Below are positions 42,198 through 50,649 of a stretch of DNA of 64,000 nucleotides, piece after piece. The stretch spans positions 41,784 through 105,783 of the forward strand of contig NZ_JADKYP010000021.1 in the NCBI RefSeq assembly GCF_015354405.1, in the 5' to 3' direction. Position numbers and translations under genes: made by a program. The stretch is from Nocardia sp. BSTN01 (GTDB lineage: Bacteria > Actinomycetota > Actinomycetes > Mycobacteriales > Mycobacteriaceae). The notes below the pieces were generated by a model. The model had not been told where the DNA came from. It saw only the letters and a program-made list of their open reading frames with translations, and searched no databases. The stretch's first letter is position 1, and each line of letters opens with the position of its first letter.

Positions 42198-42568
42198 AAC
42201 GTCCCGACAGCACGCAGGTGCTCGCAGCCCTTCGACCGCTGCGCATTCCCTTGGTCCTGCTCGTGCTGTATCTCGCCCTGTATGCGGTGATGGCGGCGCT
42301 CTCGGCCCGGCACGGCTACGGCTCACCGGACGGGCTGGGATTCGGCTATCTGGCTGTGACCGCGGCGGTCGTCGTCCTGCGAGTGGCCCTGCTGATCATC
42401 GTGCCGGCTGTGCTCGCCTACCGCCTGGCGGTGTGCGTGCCGGCTCAGTTCATCGCAAAGCCTTCGGTGGAGAAGGTGAAACCCTTTCCGGAGGCATCGT
42501 CTCGGCACGACACACCCGAGTCGCGGGCTGTGCAGATGAAGCCATCCGCCGACAGGGATGTGTTGTAA
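42194..42568 (+). CDS. Small membrane protein with probably replaced C-terminus
   Basis: The 124-residue frame has two membrane helices (LRIPLVLLVLYLALYAVMAA; YLAVTAAVVVLRVALLIIVP) to about residue 80. A charged tail of 45 residues follows that is antisense to the conserved C-terminus of the convergent lipoprotein. The start overlaps the previous gene (ATGA). The tail looks non-conserved, so the original stop was probably lost by deletion or mutation. Partner of the 41007 protein by position. Confidence 0.65.
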   Translation: MKRPDSTQVLAALRPLRIPLVLLVLYLALYAVMAALSARHGYGSPDGLGFGYLAVTAAVVVLRVALLIIVPAVLAYRLAVCVPAQFIAKPSVEKVKPFPEASSRHDTPESRAVQMKPSADRDVL

Positions 42569-43071
42569 GGCAACACTTTTGCCTCATTCGGCGTCTGCCG
42601 GAACACCGCTTGTCCCAGTACCGCGAAGCGGGGGTCGCTGCCCCGCTCGATCATGATCGTGTCGGGCGGGACCTGTTTGTGGGAGTAGTGACTCTCCACG
42701 GTCGGAGCGCCTTTCACGCCGATCCCCGCGCCGGTGCTCGTCGCGGGCTGGCATCCGGCCATATGCGGTTCACCGCCGACGACGATCGCGCACTGCCATC
42801 GCCCGGCCGGAGTGGTGAAGTAGTAACCGTCGATCCCGCCGGATGTGGCGAAGTACGACCGGGCATCGGCCACCGCCACGCCGGGCATCGCCATATTCGA
42901 CAGCGCAGCCGATGTGCCTGCGGGCGAAGCCGTCCCGACACTCCGCACATCGGAGACCGCCTCGTTGTCGCCGACCGCCTGGCCGGCCGAACCGCCGCAC
43001 CCGACGATGCCCATCGTCAGCACGCAGATCGACATCGTGACGAACGGTGAAAGAACTGCACGCCTGTTCAT
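42445..43071 (-). CDS. Lipoprotein of unknown function
   Basis: The 208-residue protein has a lipoprotein signal ending in MGIVGC, with the lipidated cysteine at residue 25 followed by GGSAG. The mature region contains three Cys pairs (WQCAIV/AGCQPA, FICTAR/VSCRDD), the last near GKGFTFS at the end. That pattern is familiar from secreted Nocardia/Rhodococcus proteins. It would sit on the outer face of the membrane. Its 3' end overlaps the convergent small membrane gene by 124 nt. Confidence 0.8.
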   Translation of the reverse strand: MNRRAVLSPFVTMSICVLTMGIVGCGGSAGQAVGDNEAVSDVRSVGTASPAGTSAALSNMAMPGVAVADARSYFATSGGIDGYYFTTPAGRWQCAIVVGGEPHMAGCQPATSTGAGIGVKGAPTVESHYSHKQVPPDTIMIERGSDPRFAVLGQAVFRQTPNEAKVLPYNTSLSADGFICTARDSGVSCRDDASGKGFTFSTEGFAMN

Positions 43072-43285
43072 CGCACGCTTTCCGAAACCTTCACGGTCTC
43101 ATCAGGTTCGAGTGGTCGGCCGACTTGCCGCAGAACGGCTACCGATTATCGCCGGGCTGGACGGCGTCCACAATAAGCTGTTCGACCGACATCCGCGCAG
43201 GTCTTCGCCCAGTCGGGTTCGCCGCGCGGAGTGTCGGACGGCGCGCCGGTAAAGCCTGGAAGCCCGGGTCTCTGCCGCGAACCAC

Positions 43286-44146
43286 TCACGGGAAGCGATT
43301 GGCGATGGCCCTCGCGATTTCATCAGGCGCGTGTTCCTGGATGAAGTGTCGTGCGTGGGGCAGTTCGACCGTTTCGATATCGGGGAAGGCGGCCCGCATG
43401 CGCGGGATGCACGCTTTCGGCCGGAACACGGGATCGCGCATCCCCCATACCAACAGCGTCGGCTTGTCCCCGAGAAACGTGCGAACGTCTCGGGAAAGCT
43501 GCTCCAGCAGTGGGGTCGCAGCACGAATTTCTCCGGGCATCACCGCAAGTCCGCGACGCGCTGCCGCGGTGGGTTGTACCGCGCGATAATGCTCGGCTTC
43601 CGTCGCGGTGAGGGTGCGCCCCAATTCCGAGAGCAGCACGCGCTCGATGAGAAAGTTCTGCTCGAGTATCCGGCGCTGCATCGGACGGCTGCTCATGATC
43701 GTGCTGAATGCCTTGTTGGCCATTGCCTCGATCGGCCACAACACCGTGTTACCCAACACGATTCCCCGCACCCGATCCGCCCTCGTGACCGCCGCCCCGA
43801 TACCGATGGGCCCGCCCCAATCCTGTCCCATGACGATGAACTCGTCGAGCCGCAGATGATCGATCAGCTCGCCGAGCACGGCGGTGAGTTCGGCGACGGT
43901 ATATCCGAAATCGGAAGGTCGCTCGGACAATCCGAACCCGGGATAGTCCACCGCGACACACCGATATCGATCCCGCAGTTCGGTGACTATGTGGCGATAC
44001 AGGAAACTCCACGTCGGGGACCCGTGGCAGAACAGGATCGTCGGCCCGGACCCCTCGTCGATGTAGTGCATGCGTCCGGCCGACGAGTCGAACCAGCGCG
44101 ACTCGAACGGGTACAGACTCTTGTCCGGAACGAAATCGATCATCAT
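43286..44146 (-). CDS. Haloalkane-dehalogenase-like alpha/beta hydrolase
   Basis: The 286-residue protein has an oxyanion segment CHGSPTWSFLYR (residues 40-51). Its nucleophile elbow is MGQDWGG with aspartate D109 and tryptophan W110, and a histidine sits near the end (ARHFIQE). An aspartate nucleophile with an adjacent tryptophan is the haloalkane dehalogenase signature: hydrolysis of carbon-halogen bonds via an aspartyl ester. Epoxide hydrolases also use aspartate, so activity needs testing. ATG 44146 follows GGGAGGG with 4-nt spacing. It appears monocistronic. Confidence 0.85.
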   Translation of the reverse strand: MMIDFVPDKSLYPFESRWFDSSAGRMHYIDEGSGPTILFCHGSPTWSFLYRHIVTELRDRYRCVAVDYPGFGLSERPSDFGYTVAELTAVLGELIDHLRLDEFIVMGQDWGGPIGIGAAVTRADRVRGIVLGNTVLWPIEAMANKAFSTIMSSRPMQRRILEQNFLIERVLLSELGRTLTATEAEHYRAVQPTAAARRGLAVMPGEIRAATPLLEQLSRDVRTFLGDKPTLLVWGMRDPVFRPKACIPRMRAAFPDIETVELPHARHFIQEHAPDEIARAIANRFP

Positions 44147-44328
44147 GGTGCCCTCCCTGTGGCCCAGGCTATCCCCGCCGCCCGCCCGGCCGTGCGCTCT
44201 GCGACCCGGATCACCACAGTCACCAGACCTGGAAACTCGGGGCTGTCTGACTCCCCGATGGCTTCTTACGCTTCGAAGTGTTACAGGGCCGCAGTCAGCC
44301 CTGACACTCATCGATACGGAGAAGTCCC

Positions 44329-44523
44329 ATGAGCAAGCGATTCGCCGCCGCCGCATTGACCGCTGCCGCCCTGGTGTTGCCGCTCGCGGCCGCCGCACCG
44401 TCGGCATCCGCCGATACGACCGGCACGGGTTCGTCCTCGGGCTCGGCCGATGCGCTGAGCAATCTGATCTGTGAATTCCGGGACTATCTCGGAATGGGCG
44501 GATGTGTCTATCACATGCCGTGA
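44329..44523 (+). CDS. Small secreted protein
   Basis: The 64-residue protein has a strong signal peptide (SKRFAAAALTAAALVLPLAA, cleavage after SASA at about residue 28). The mature Ser/Gly-rich peptide is about 36 residues, with two cysteines (NLICEF, GGCVYH) likely to form a disulfide. ATG 44329 follows GGAGAAG with 4-nt spacing. No family recognised; similar short Cys-pair exported peptides are common in Nocardia. Confidence 0.75.
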   Translation: MSKRFAAAALTAAALVLPLAAAAPSASADTTGTGSSSGSADALSNLICEFRDYLGMGGCVYHMP

Positions 44524-44586
44524 AACTGTCCTGCCCGCAGGGTAATTCGTGTGCGGCCGCCGGAGGCAGCGGGCAGACTGTCCCGA

Positions 44587-45144
44587 ATGCAGGCGCGTAG
44601 TGTCCCCGAACTGATCGACCTCCTGGCCGCCGGAGTACAGGTGCAGTACCTGCCGTTCTGGGGGCATCAACCGCAACGCGACGGAGCGATCGGCGCCGGC
44701 TGTTTGAGCCAGTGGTGGCCGGCCGAGTTCGTCGTCGGCGAACTGACCTTTCGCACCGCCGAGCACTACATGATGTGGAGGAAGGCGACGCTGTTCGGGG
44801 ATACGGCGACCGCCGAGCAGGTCGTGGCAGCCGAACATCCGCGCGAGGCGAAGACACTGGGCCGCCGCGTTGCCGGAATCGACGAAAAAGTCTGGGAGGC
44901 AGAGCGATACGCCATCGTGGTCGCCGCGAGCACCGCGAAATTCGGCCAGCACGAACACCTTCGCGAATTCCTCGTGCGCACCAGCGATCGAGTGCTCGTG
45001 GAGGCCAGCCCGGTGGATCGGATCTGGGGCATCGGCCTGGCCGCCGACGATCCACGCGCCGAGGACCCGGCGCGGTGGCAGGGGCTCAATCTGCTGGGCT
45101 TCGCCCTGATGGACGCCCGCGATGCGGTCCGGACCGCGCACTGA
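44587..45144 (+). CDS. NADAR-family protein (YbiA-like)
   Basis: The 185-residue protein carries the NADAR fold: YLPFWGHQPQRDGAIGAGCL, FRTAEHYMMWRKATLFGD, GRRVAGIDEKVWEAERY and the C-terminal DRIWGIG. NADAR proteins are N-glycosidases acting on riboflavin-pathway intermediates or, as recently described, removing ADP-ribose from guanine, and are linked to toxin or phage counter-defence. I chose ATG 44587 since it fits the family start; a GTG at 44551 has a modest AGGG ribosome site. Confidence 0.87.
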   Translation: MQARSVPELIDLLAAGVQVQYLPFWGHQPQRDGAIGAGCLSQWWPAEFVVGELTFRTAEHYMMWRKATLFGDTATAEQVVAAEHPREAKTLGRRVAGIDEKVWEAERYAIVVAASTAKFGQHEHLREFLVRTSDRVLVEASPVDRIWGIGLAADDPRAEDPARWQGLNLLGFALMDARDAVRTAH

Positions 45145-45207
45145 CGGACCGCCGAAGCCGCCCGGGCCATCGGTTTCGAGCCCGCCCGATCCGGCAGCAC
45201 GACACAT

Positions 45208-45461
45208 ATGACCACTGCATTGATAACCGGAGCCGGCGCCGGATTCGGCAGGGATACCGCCTTCCGTCTGGCCGAACGGACCGGCTTCGATGTGATCGCG
45301 GGTGTCGAGATCTCTGCGCGGGTGTGGGAGCTCGAGCAGGAGGCGAACAGGCGTGGGGTGGGCTGAGGGTGGAGAAACTCGGACGTCACCGACCCGGGAG
45401 ATCGTGACAAGGCCGCTGGGTGGGAGATGGATGTCCTGCTCGACAACGCCGGAGTGAGCGT
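45208..45461 (+). pseudogene. Remnant of a short-chain dehydrogenase
   Basis: ATG 45208 opens a clean SDR start (TTALITGAGAGFGRDTAF). A stop occurs after RRGVG at about codon 53. The coding sense resumes out of frame as LRVEKL and then back in the first frame as DVTDPGDRDKAAGWEMDVLL and DNAGVS. Similarity stops there, so the YxxxK half is gone. The lesions include at least one lost and one gained base at about 45355-45385, plus truncation. The downstream serine hydrolase promoter begins just after. Confidence 0.8.
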
Positions 45462-45488
45462 GTCGAACAAATATTTTCCGTCTGCGGC

Positions 45489-45513
45489 TTGACCTTGACC
45501 CAGGGGCAAGGTT
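45489..45513 (+). promoter_or_regulatory. MerR-type promoter of the serine hydrolase gene
   Basis: A -35-like TTGACC (45489-45494) is followed by the near-perfect inverted repeat ACCTTGACCC / GGGGCAAGGT with a single A spacer. This is the stretched-spacer layout of MerR-activated promoters. The -10 would fall at about 45513-45520, so the transcript would start at or near the ATG and be leaderless. The MerR-family gene two positions downstream (46978) is the probable regulator. Confidence 0.65.
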
Positions 45514-45518
45514 CGACG

Positions 45519-46949
45519 ATGGTCCACATGAACGACAACGCACTGCACACCATCGCCGACCGGATCCGCTCGCAGGTGGACGCCTTCTGTGAAACGGACA
45601 AGGTCCCCGGCTACGTCACCGGTGTCTATCACGCGGGCGAACAGATTCTCGTCTCGCACGGCACCGCGAATCTCGCCACCGGCGCCCCGATGCGCGAGGA
45701 CACGGACTTCCTCTTCGGTTCCGTCACCAAGGTGCTCACCACGACGCTCGTACTGCAACAGGTCGAACGCGGACTGCTGAAACTCGATGCGCCGGTGGTG
45801 GACTACCTGCCGGAATTCGCCCTCGCCGAACCGGGCGCCGCGGACAAGATCCTGGTCCGGCACCTGATCTCACACACCAACGGCATCGACGCGGACCTGT
45901 TCTTCCCCGACGCCGAGGGCCGCGACGCGCTGAAACACTACGTCGAGGGCCTCGCGACGTGCGGCGCCCTGTTCGCACCCGGCGAGCAGCTCAGCTACTC
46001 CAACGGTGGCATGATCGTGGCGGGCCGACTGCTCGAGGTGGTCACCGGAACGCCCTATTCGGACCTGCTGCAGCGGGAGTTGTTCGACCCGGCCGGGATG
46101 ACAACGTCGAGTACTTCTGCGCGACAAGCGATTCTGCGCAGCACGGCCGTCGGCCACTTCATCGATCCCGACACCGGGAGCGTCGAGCCGACCGGGATGT
46201 TCATGCTCCCCGACACCTGGGGACCGGCCGGCGGCACCCCGATCGGCACGGTCGCCGACCTGCTGGCGTTCGGACGCATTCACCTCGCCGGTGGCGTCGC
46301 GCCCACCGGGGTCCGGGTCCTGTCCGCGGAATCGACGGCGACGATGCAACGAGTCGCCCACGATATGCACACTCCGAACGTCCCGCCGATGGGACTCGGC
46401 TGGGTGCGGTATCCGTTCGGTGACACCACGGTGCTGGCGATGTCGGGCGCGTCACCGGGCGGGGTGTCCATTCTGTGCGTGGTCCCCGAATACGACCTGG
46501 TCTTCACCGCCTTCGGCAACACCTCCGGTGCGATCGTGCTGCACGACCGGCTGCTGCGGAGGCTGCTGACCGAACATCTGGGCGTCGAAATCCCCACGCT
46601 CGTCGATGAATTCGATGCGGAGTTCGATCTCACCCCGTACGCCGGCACCTACCGGTCGGGCCAGCTCCGCGTCGATGTCCACGTCGTCGAGGGACAGCTC
46701 GAGGAGCGCGTGACCTACGAACCCGACGACCCGACGCAGGAACGCATCTTCACCGCCTTCGCCGGAGGCGCGACCTCGGCGCCGCCGCAACGCTACGTAC
46801 CGGTCCGCCCCGGCCTGTTCGCGCCCGCGGGCTATCCGCCGGAAATCTTCGACGGGTATCTGCGATTGCTGCTCGTCTCCTACCACGACATTCGCGACGG
46901 TCGTGCCCGGTTCCGCAACGCCGGTGGTCGCCTGACCCGGCGTTGGTGA
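45519..46949 (+). CDS. Serine hydrolase of the beta-lactamase / penicillin-binding protein class C family
   Basis: The protein of about 476 residues has the family motifs SVTK (active Ser and Lys; FGSVTKVLTTTL), the second motif YSN (QLSYSNGGMIVAG) and a later SGASPGG segment. The C-terminal 120-residue beta domain is typical of the class C-like family. It has no signal peptide, so it is probably a cytoplasmic esterase or peptidase rather than a drug-degrading beta-lactamase. ATG 45519 or 45528 lie just after the MerR promoter and imply a leaderless mRNA. The MerR regulator follows after 28 nt. Confidence 0.87.
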   Translation: MVHMNDNALHTIADRIRSQVDAFCETDKVPGYVTGVYHAGEQILVSHGTANLATGAPMREDTDFLFGSVTKVLTTTLVLQQVERGLLKLDAPVVDYLPEFALAEPGAADKILVRHLISHTNGIDADLFFPDAEGRDALKHYVEGLATCGALFAPGEQLSYSNGGMIVAGRLLEVVTGTPYSDLLQRELFDPAGMTTSSTSARQAILRSTAVGHFIDPDTGSVEPTGMFMLPDTWGPAGGTPIGTVADLLAFGRIHLAGGVAPTGVRVLSAESTATMQRVAHDMHTPNVPPMGLGWVRYPFGDTTVLAMSGASPGGVSILCVVPEYDLVFTAFGNTSGAIVLHDRLLRRLLTEHLGVEIPTLVDEFDAEFDLTPYAGTYRSGQLRVDVHVVEGQLEERVTYEPDDPTQERIFTAFAGGATSAPPQRYVPVRPGLFAPAGYPPEIFDGYLRLLLVSYHDIRDGRARFRNAGGRLTRRW

Positions 46950-46977
46950 CCGAGCCGCCGCGCGCGAGGATGTCCCC

Positions 46978-47709
46978 ATGCTCACGATCGGACAGCTCGC
47001 GGACTATGCGGGGGTGACCGTCAAGGCCGTTCGCCACTATCACCAGCGCGGTCTGCTCGCCGAACCCGACCGCGACGCCTCAGGCTATCGCCGCTACACC
47101 GCGCAGCACGCGATCGATCTGGTCAAGATCAGGACGTTGGCCCACGCCGGGGTGCCGCTGGCCCGCGTCGCGCAACTGCTCGACGCCGACCCCGGCGCCC
47201 TCGCGGCGGCCCTCGCCGAAATCGACCACGACCTCGAACAGCGCATCGAACAATTGCGGCGAACCCGGGAACAACTCACCCAATTGCGCGGCGGAGACCG
47301 TCTCTACGTGTCCGCGGACGTCGCCGATCACCTCGACGAACTGCGTGAACTCGGCGTCAGCGAGCGGCAGATCCAGCTGGAACGTGACGGCTGGATCCTC
47401 ATGCAGACCGCCTCGCCCGCTGCGGCCGTCGCATGGGTCGCCGAAAAGCGCGCACTGCTCGAAGATTCCGAATTCCGCGCCATCTATCTCGACTACGATG
47501 CCGTCCACGAGTGCTCCCCGGAGGATCCGCGGCTACCCGAGTTGGCGGCGCGGACGCGAGAGTGGTTCGCGCGCAGGGATAATGGAGAGAGCGCCGTCCC
47601 GGATCACGACGCGACCATTGCCCGGCTGGCGGTCCAGTCGCAGCCCGGCGCGTCGTCCCCGGCGTGGGACCGGCTCGCCGAGCTGATGCGGGAGCCGAGC
47701 GTGGAGTAG
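46978..47709 (+). CDS. MerR-family transcriptional regulator
   Basis: The 243-residue protein starts with the MerR winged helix (LTIGQLADYAGVTVKAVRHY; RDASGYRRYTAQHAIDLVKI). A coiled-coil dimerisation helix follows (about residues 80-105), then a C-terminal effector part of about 130 residues without metal-binding cysteines. It is likely a drug or small-molecule sensor. It probably activates the serine hydrolase promoter at 45489-45513, and both genes are transcribed in the same direction. The start ATG is standard. Confidence 0.9.
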   Translation: MLTIGQLADYAGVTVKAVRHYHQRGLLAEPDRDASGYRRYTAQHAIDLVKIRTLAHAGVPLARVAQLLDADPGALAAALAEIDHDLEQRIEQLRRTREQLTQLRGGDRLYVSADVADHLDELRELGVSERQIQLERDGWILMQTASPAAAVAWVAEKRALLEDSEFRAIYLDYDAVHECSPEDPRLPELAARTREWFARRDNGESAVPDHDATIARLAVQSQPGASSPAWDRLAELMREPSVE

Positions 47710-47881
47710 TAACGCTCGCCACGCAGCTACCTGCACGCAACAAGCTGCAGCGCTGGCTAATTTGTCAAAAACATTGAAGTGCAACGGTTTCCGCTAGGGT
47801 GTCCGCCGTGCCCATACAACGAATGGCAGGCAATCTCGCAGGACGTCGGACAGGACACGCATCATCTCACGCGGGGGACGC

Positions 47882-49135
47882 ATGCTGAACGACGCAGACG
47901 CGGTGCATGACAGCGGCCGGACATCCGGCCACGGTTCTCCGGCGCGCTCCGCGGAACCGCAGATCCGGCTCGATTCCACCGACTTCGCGGCGGATCCGCA
48001 CCGCGCCTACGAATCCATGCGCCGCCGTGGGCCGCTGGTACCGATCGAGCTGGCGCCCGGGGTGCCGGCCACTCTGGTGATCGGATATCAAGCGGCACTG
48101 CAGATTTTGAACGACGAGGCCCGCTTTCCCGCCGACCCGCGCCGATGGGAGAAGAACGCTCCGCCGGACTGCCCGGTGACGCCGATGCTCGGCTATCGGC
48201 AGAACGCCCTGCGCACCGCGGGCGCGGAACATGCCCGTTACCGGCGCACGATCACCGACGCGCTGGACACCGTCAATCTGCACAAGGTCCACGGCGCGGT
48301 CGCACGCGCCGCCGACGCTCTCGTCAACTCCTTCTGCGAGCGCGGCACCGCCGATCTCCGGATGGATTACGCCTTCCCACTGACCTTTCGGGTTCTCAGT
48401 GAGTTGATGGGCTTCCCCGAAGACGCCGCATCGGCGGCCTACCAGGGGATGGCCGCGATGCTGGACGGGGTCGGCGCCGAAGAAGGTCAGCAGCGGTTCA
48501 TCGAGGCGCTGCTCGCGGTGGTCGAGCAGAAGCGCGAGCGGCCCGGTGACGATCTCACCTCGCGACTGCTGACCCACCCGGAGGGCTTGGACCCCATGGA
48601 GATGGTGAACCAGGCCGCGTTGCTGTTCTCGGCGGGCACGGAGCCGACCTGCAATCTGATCCTGAACACCCTGCTGCTGTTGATGGCCGACGAGGAGTAC
48701 GGCGGCAACGTGCTCAGCGGTGCCATGGACACCCGCGATGCCATCGACGAGGTCCTGTTCGCGGACCCGCCGCTGGCCAATTTCTGCATGACGTATCCGA
48801 GACAGCCGCAACTCATCGGCGACGTGTGGTTGCCGGCCGATCAGCCGGTCGTCGTCAGCCTGGCCGCATGCAACACCGACCCGCACATCGTCGGCGGTGA
48901 CCGCCGGGGAAACCGGTCTCATCTGGCGTGGGGAGTCGGCCCCCACTCGTGCCCGGCGCAGCCGCTCGCACAGACCATAGCGCGGCAGGCGATCGATCTG
49001 TTGCTCGATGCCCTTCCGGATATTCGCCCGGAAGTCCCTGCGCAGCAACTAAGTTGGAGAACCGGGCAGTTTCACCGCGCCTTGGCAGCCCTGCCGGTGG
49101 TGTTTCCCGCATGCCCGCCGATGCGTCTCACCTGA
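47882..49135 (+). CDS. Cytochrome P450 lacking the ExxR arginine (CYP157-like)
   Basis: The 417-residue P450 keeps the I-helix segment SAGTEPTCNLI and a heme-ligand region WGVGPHSCPAQPLA with Cys357. The K-helix motif reads E290-V-L-F293, so the otherwise universal ExxR arginine is replaced. The residue after the Cys is Pro, not Leu/Ile. Loss of ExxR is the hallmark described for the CYP157 family, whose members pair with CYP154 in actinobacterial conservons. Electron transfer partners are not nearby. ATG 47882 has GGGGG upstream. The CYP154-like gene starts 13 nt after its stop. Confidence 0.85.
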   Translation: MLNDADAVHDSGRTSGHGSPARSAEPQIRLDSTDFAADPHRAYESMRRRGPLVPIELAPGVPATLVIGYQAALQILNDEARFPADPRRWEKNAPPDCPVTPMLGYRQNALRTAGAEHARYRRTITDALDTVNLHKVHGAVARAADALVNSFCERGTADLRMDYAFPLTFRVLSELMGFPEDAASAAYQGMAAMLDGVGAEEGQQRFIEALLAVVEQKRERPGDDLTSRLLTHPEGLDPMEMVNQAALLFSAGTEPTCNLILNTLLLLMADEEYGGNVLSGAMDTRDAIDEVLFADPPLANFCMTYPRQPQLIGDVWLPADQPVVVSLAACNTDPHIVGGDRRGNRSHLAWGVGPHSCPAQPLAQTIARQAIDLLLDALPDIRPEVPAQQLSWRTGQFHRALAALPVVFPACPPMRLT

Positions 49136-49148
49136 TGGAGGGTCTCCG

Positions 49149-50402
49149 ATGACAGATACGCAGCCGCTGGTGCTGGATCCCAGCGCCGCCGACATCCAGG
49201 GCGAGCTGGCCCGCATCCGCGCTCGCGGCCCGGTCGCCGAGGTGGTGCTGCCCGGCGGCGTGCCGGCCTGGTCGGTCACCGACGCCGCCGTGCTCAGGCA
49301 ACTGCTCACCGATCCGCGTGTCTCCAAGGATGCACATCAGCACTGGCCGCGGTTCCTCGACGGCGAAATCGGGCCCGACTGGGTGATGTTTCCGTGGGTG
49401 GCGGCGAGAAATATGCTCACCACCTACGGCGAGCAGCATCAGCGGCTGCGCAAACTCGTGGCGCCGGCGTTCACGAACAAACGCACCCAGGCCCTTCGAT
49501 CACGGATCGAAGCGTTCGTCGCCGAACTGCTCGACGAATTGTCCGCCGCCGCCGACGGCGAAATAGTCGATCTGCGTGCGGGTTTCGCCACCGAGTTGCC
49601 GATTCGTGTCATCGGCGAACTGATGGGTGTTCCGGCCGGGATGGATGAGCAACTGCGCATCCACGCCGACGGAATTCTCGATACCAGCCTCGACCCCGCC
49701 GAAGTCGGCGCGCATTTCGGCGCGCTGTTCGTCCTCATGGAAGAACTCTTACGGCACAAGCGTGAGAATCCCGGCGACGACCTCACGACCGTGCTGATGA
49801 ACGCCCACGACGACGCGGACGGATCGCGCCTCGATGAACAGGAACTGCGCGATACGCTGCTACTGATCATCACGGCCGGTCACGAAACCACCGCGAATCT
49901 GCTGGACCACAGCATCGTCGGTCTGCTCACTCATCCCGAACAACGGAAGGCGGCCATCGCGGAACAAACACCGTGGTCCGAGGTGATCGAAGAGGGACTT
50001 CGATGGAATGCGCCGCTGGCGCATATGCCGATGCGTTTCGCGGTGGAGGACATCGACATCCCCGGCAATTCCGATCGTCCGGGTGTGCGGATCAACCGGG
50101 GTGACGTGATCATCGCGTCCTTGGCGGGCGCGGGTCGGGATCGAAAAGTGCACGGCGACAACGCCGACGTGTTCGATGCCGGGCGGCGGTCGAAGGAACA
50201 CCTCGCGTTCGGCTACGGGGTGCATCATTGTCTGGGAGCGCCGCTGGCGCGGCTCGAGGCAACGATAGCGCTTCCTGCTCTGTTCGAGCGGTTCCCCGAT
50301 ATGGAACTGGCGATGGATCCTGCTGAGCTGCGGTCGATTCCGAGCATTGTCACCAATGGGCATCGCGAAATCCCGGTTCACCGGACGGCGCGCACATCCT
50401 GA
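49149..50402 (+). CDS. Cytochrome P450, CYP154-like
   Basis: The 417-residue P450 has every canonical motif: I-helix AGHETTA, E282-G-L-R285 in the K helix and the heme loop FGYGVHHCLGAPLAR with Cys361. The overall form (VLDPSAADIQGELARIRARG start) resembles CYP154/CYP107-type bacterial hydroxylases. The substrate is unknown. ATG 49149 follows GGAGGG by 6 nt. It is translated with the ExxR-less P450 directly upstream; the pairing suggests one functional unit. Confidence 0.92.
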   Translation: MTDTQPLVLDPSAADIQGELARIRARGPVAEVVLPGGVPAWSVTDAAVLRQLLTDPRVSKDAHQHWPRFLDGEIGPDWVMFPWVAARNMLTTYGEQHQRLRKLVAPAFTNKRTQALRSRIEAFVAELLDELSAAADGEIVDLRAGFATELPIRVIGELMGVPAGMDEQLRIHADGILDTSLDPAEVGAHFGALFVLMEELLRHKRENPGDDLTTVLMNAHDDADGSRLDEQELRDTLLLIITAGHETTANLLDHSIVGLLTHPEQRKAAIAEQTPWSEVIEEGLRWNAPLAHMPMRFAVEDIDIPGNSDRPGVRINRGDVIIASLAGAGRDRKVHGDNADVFDAGRRSKEHLAFGYGVHHCLGAPLARLEATIALPALFERFPDMELAMDPAELRSIPSIVTNGHREIPVHRTARTS

Positions 50403-50649
50403 TCGCAGCCGATCGGAAGATGGCCTCGACCCATGCCGGGACGGGGCCATTCCGATGCGCAGGTGGGTTGTGCGATGGTCGCGGCCGCGCGGGCCGGTGA
50501 GCGAACACTGCGGACTTCCCGCCGGTCTCCGGAGACTCGCCGATATGCGCGGCGTGTGATCACCTGACCTACGGTGAGCGCGACACCCGATCCTCCGACG
50601 ACACCCAACGGGTGGAGCCGGCGCGGTGCGTTCTCGCGGTCCGGCGCGT

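Noticed and set aside
45519-46949. Serine hydrolase considered as a drug-resistance beta-lactamase
   Set aside because: No signal peptide and a long C-terminal beta domain; more like esterase or peptidase members of the class C-like family.
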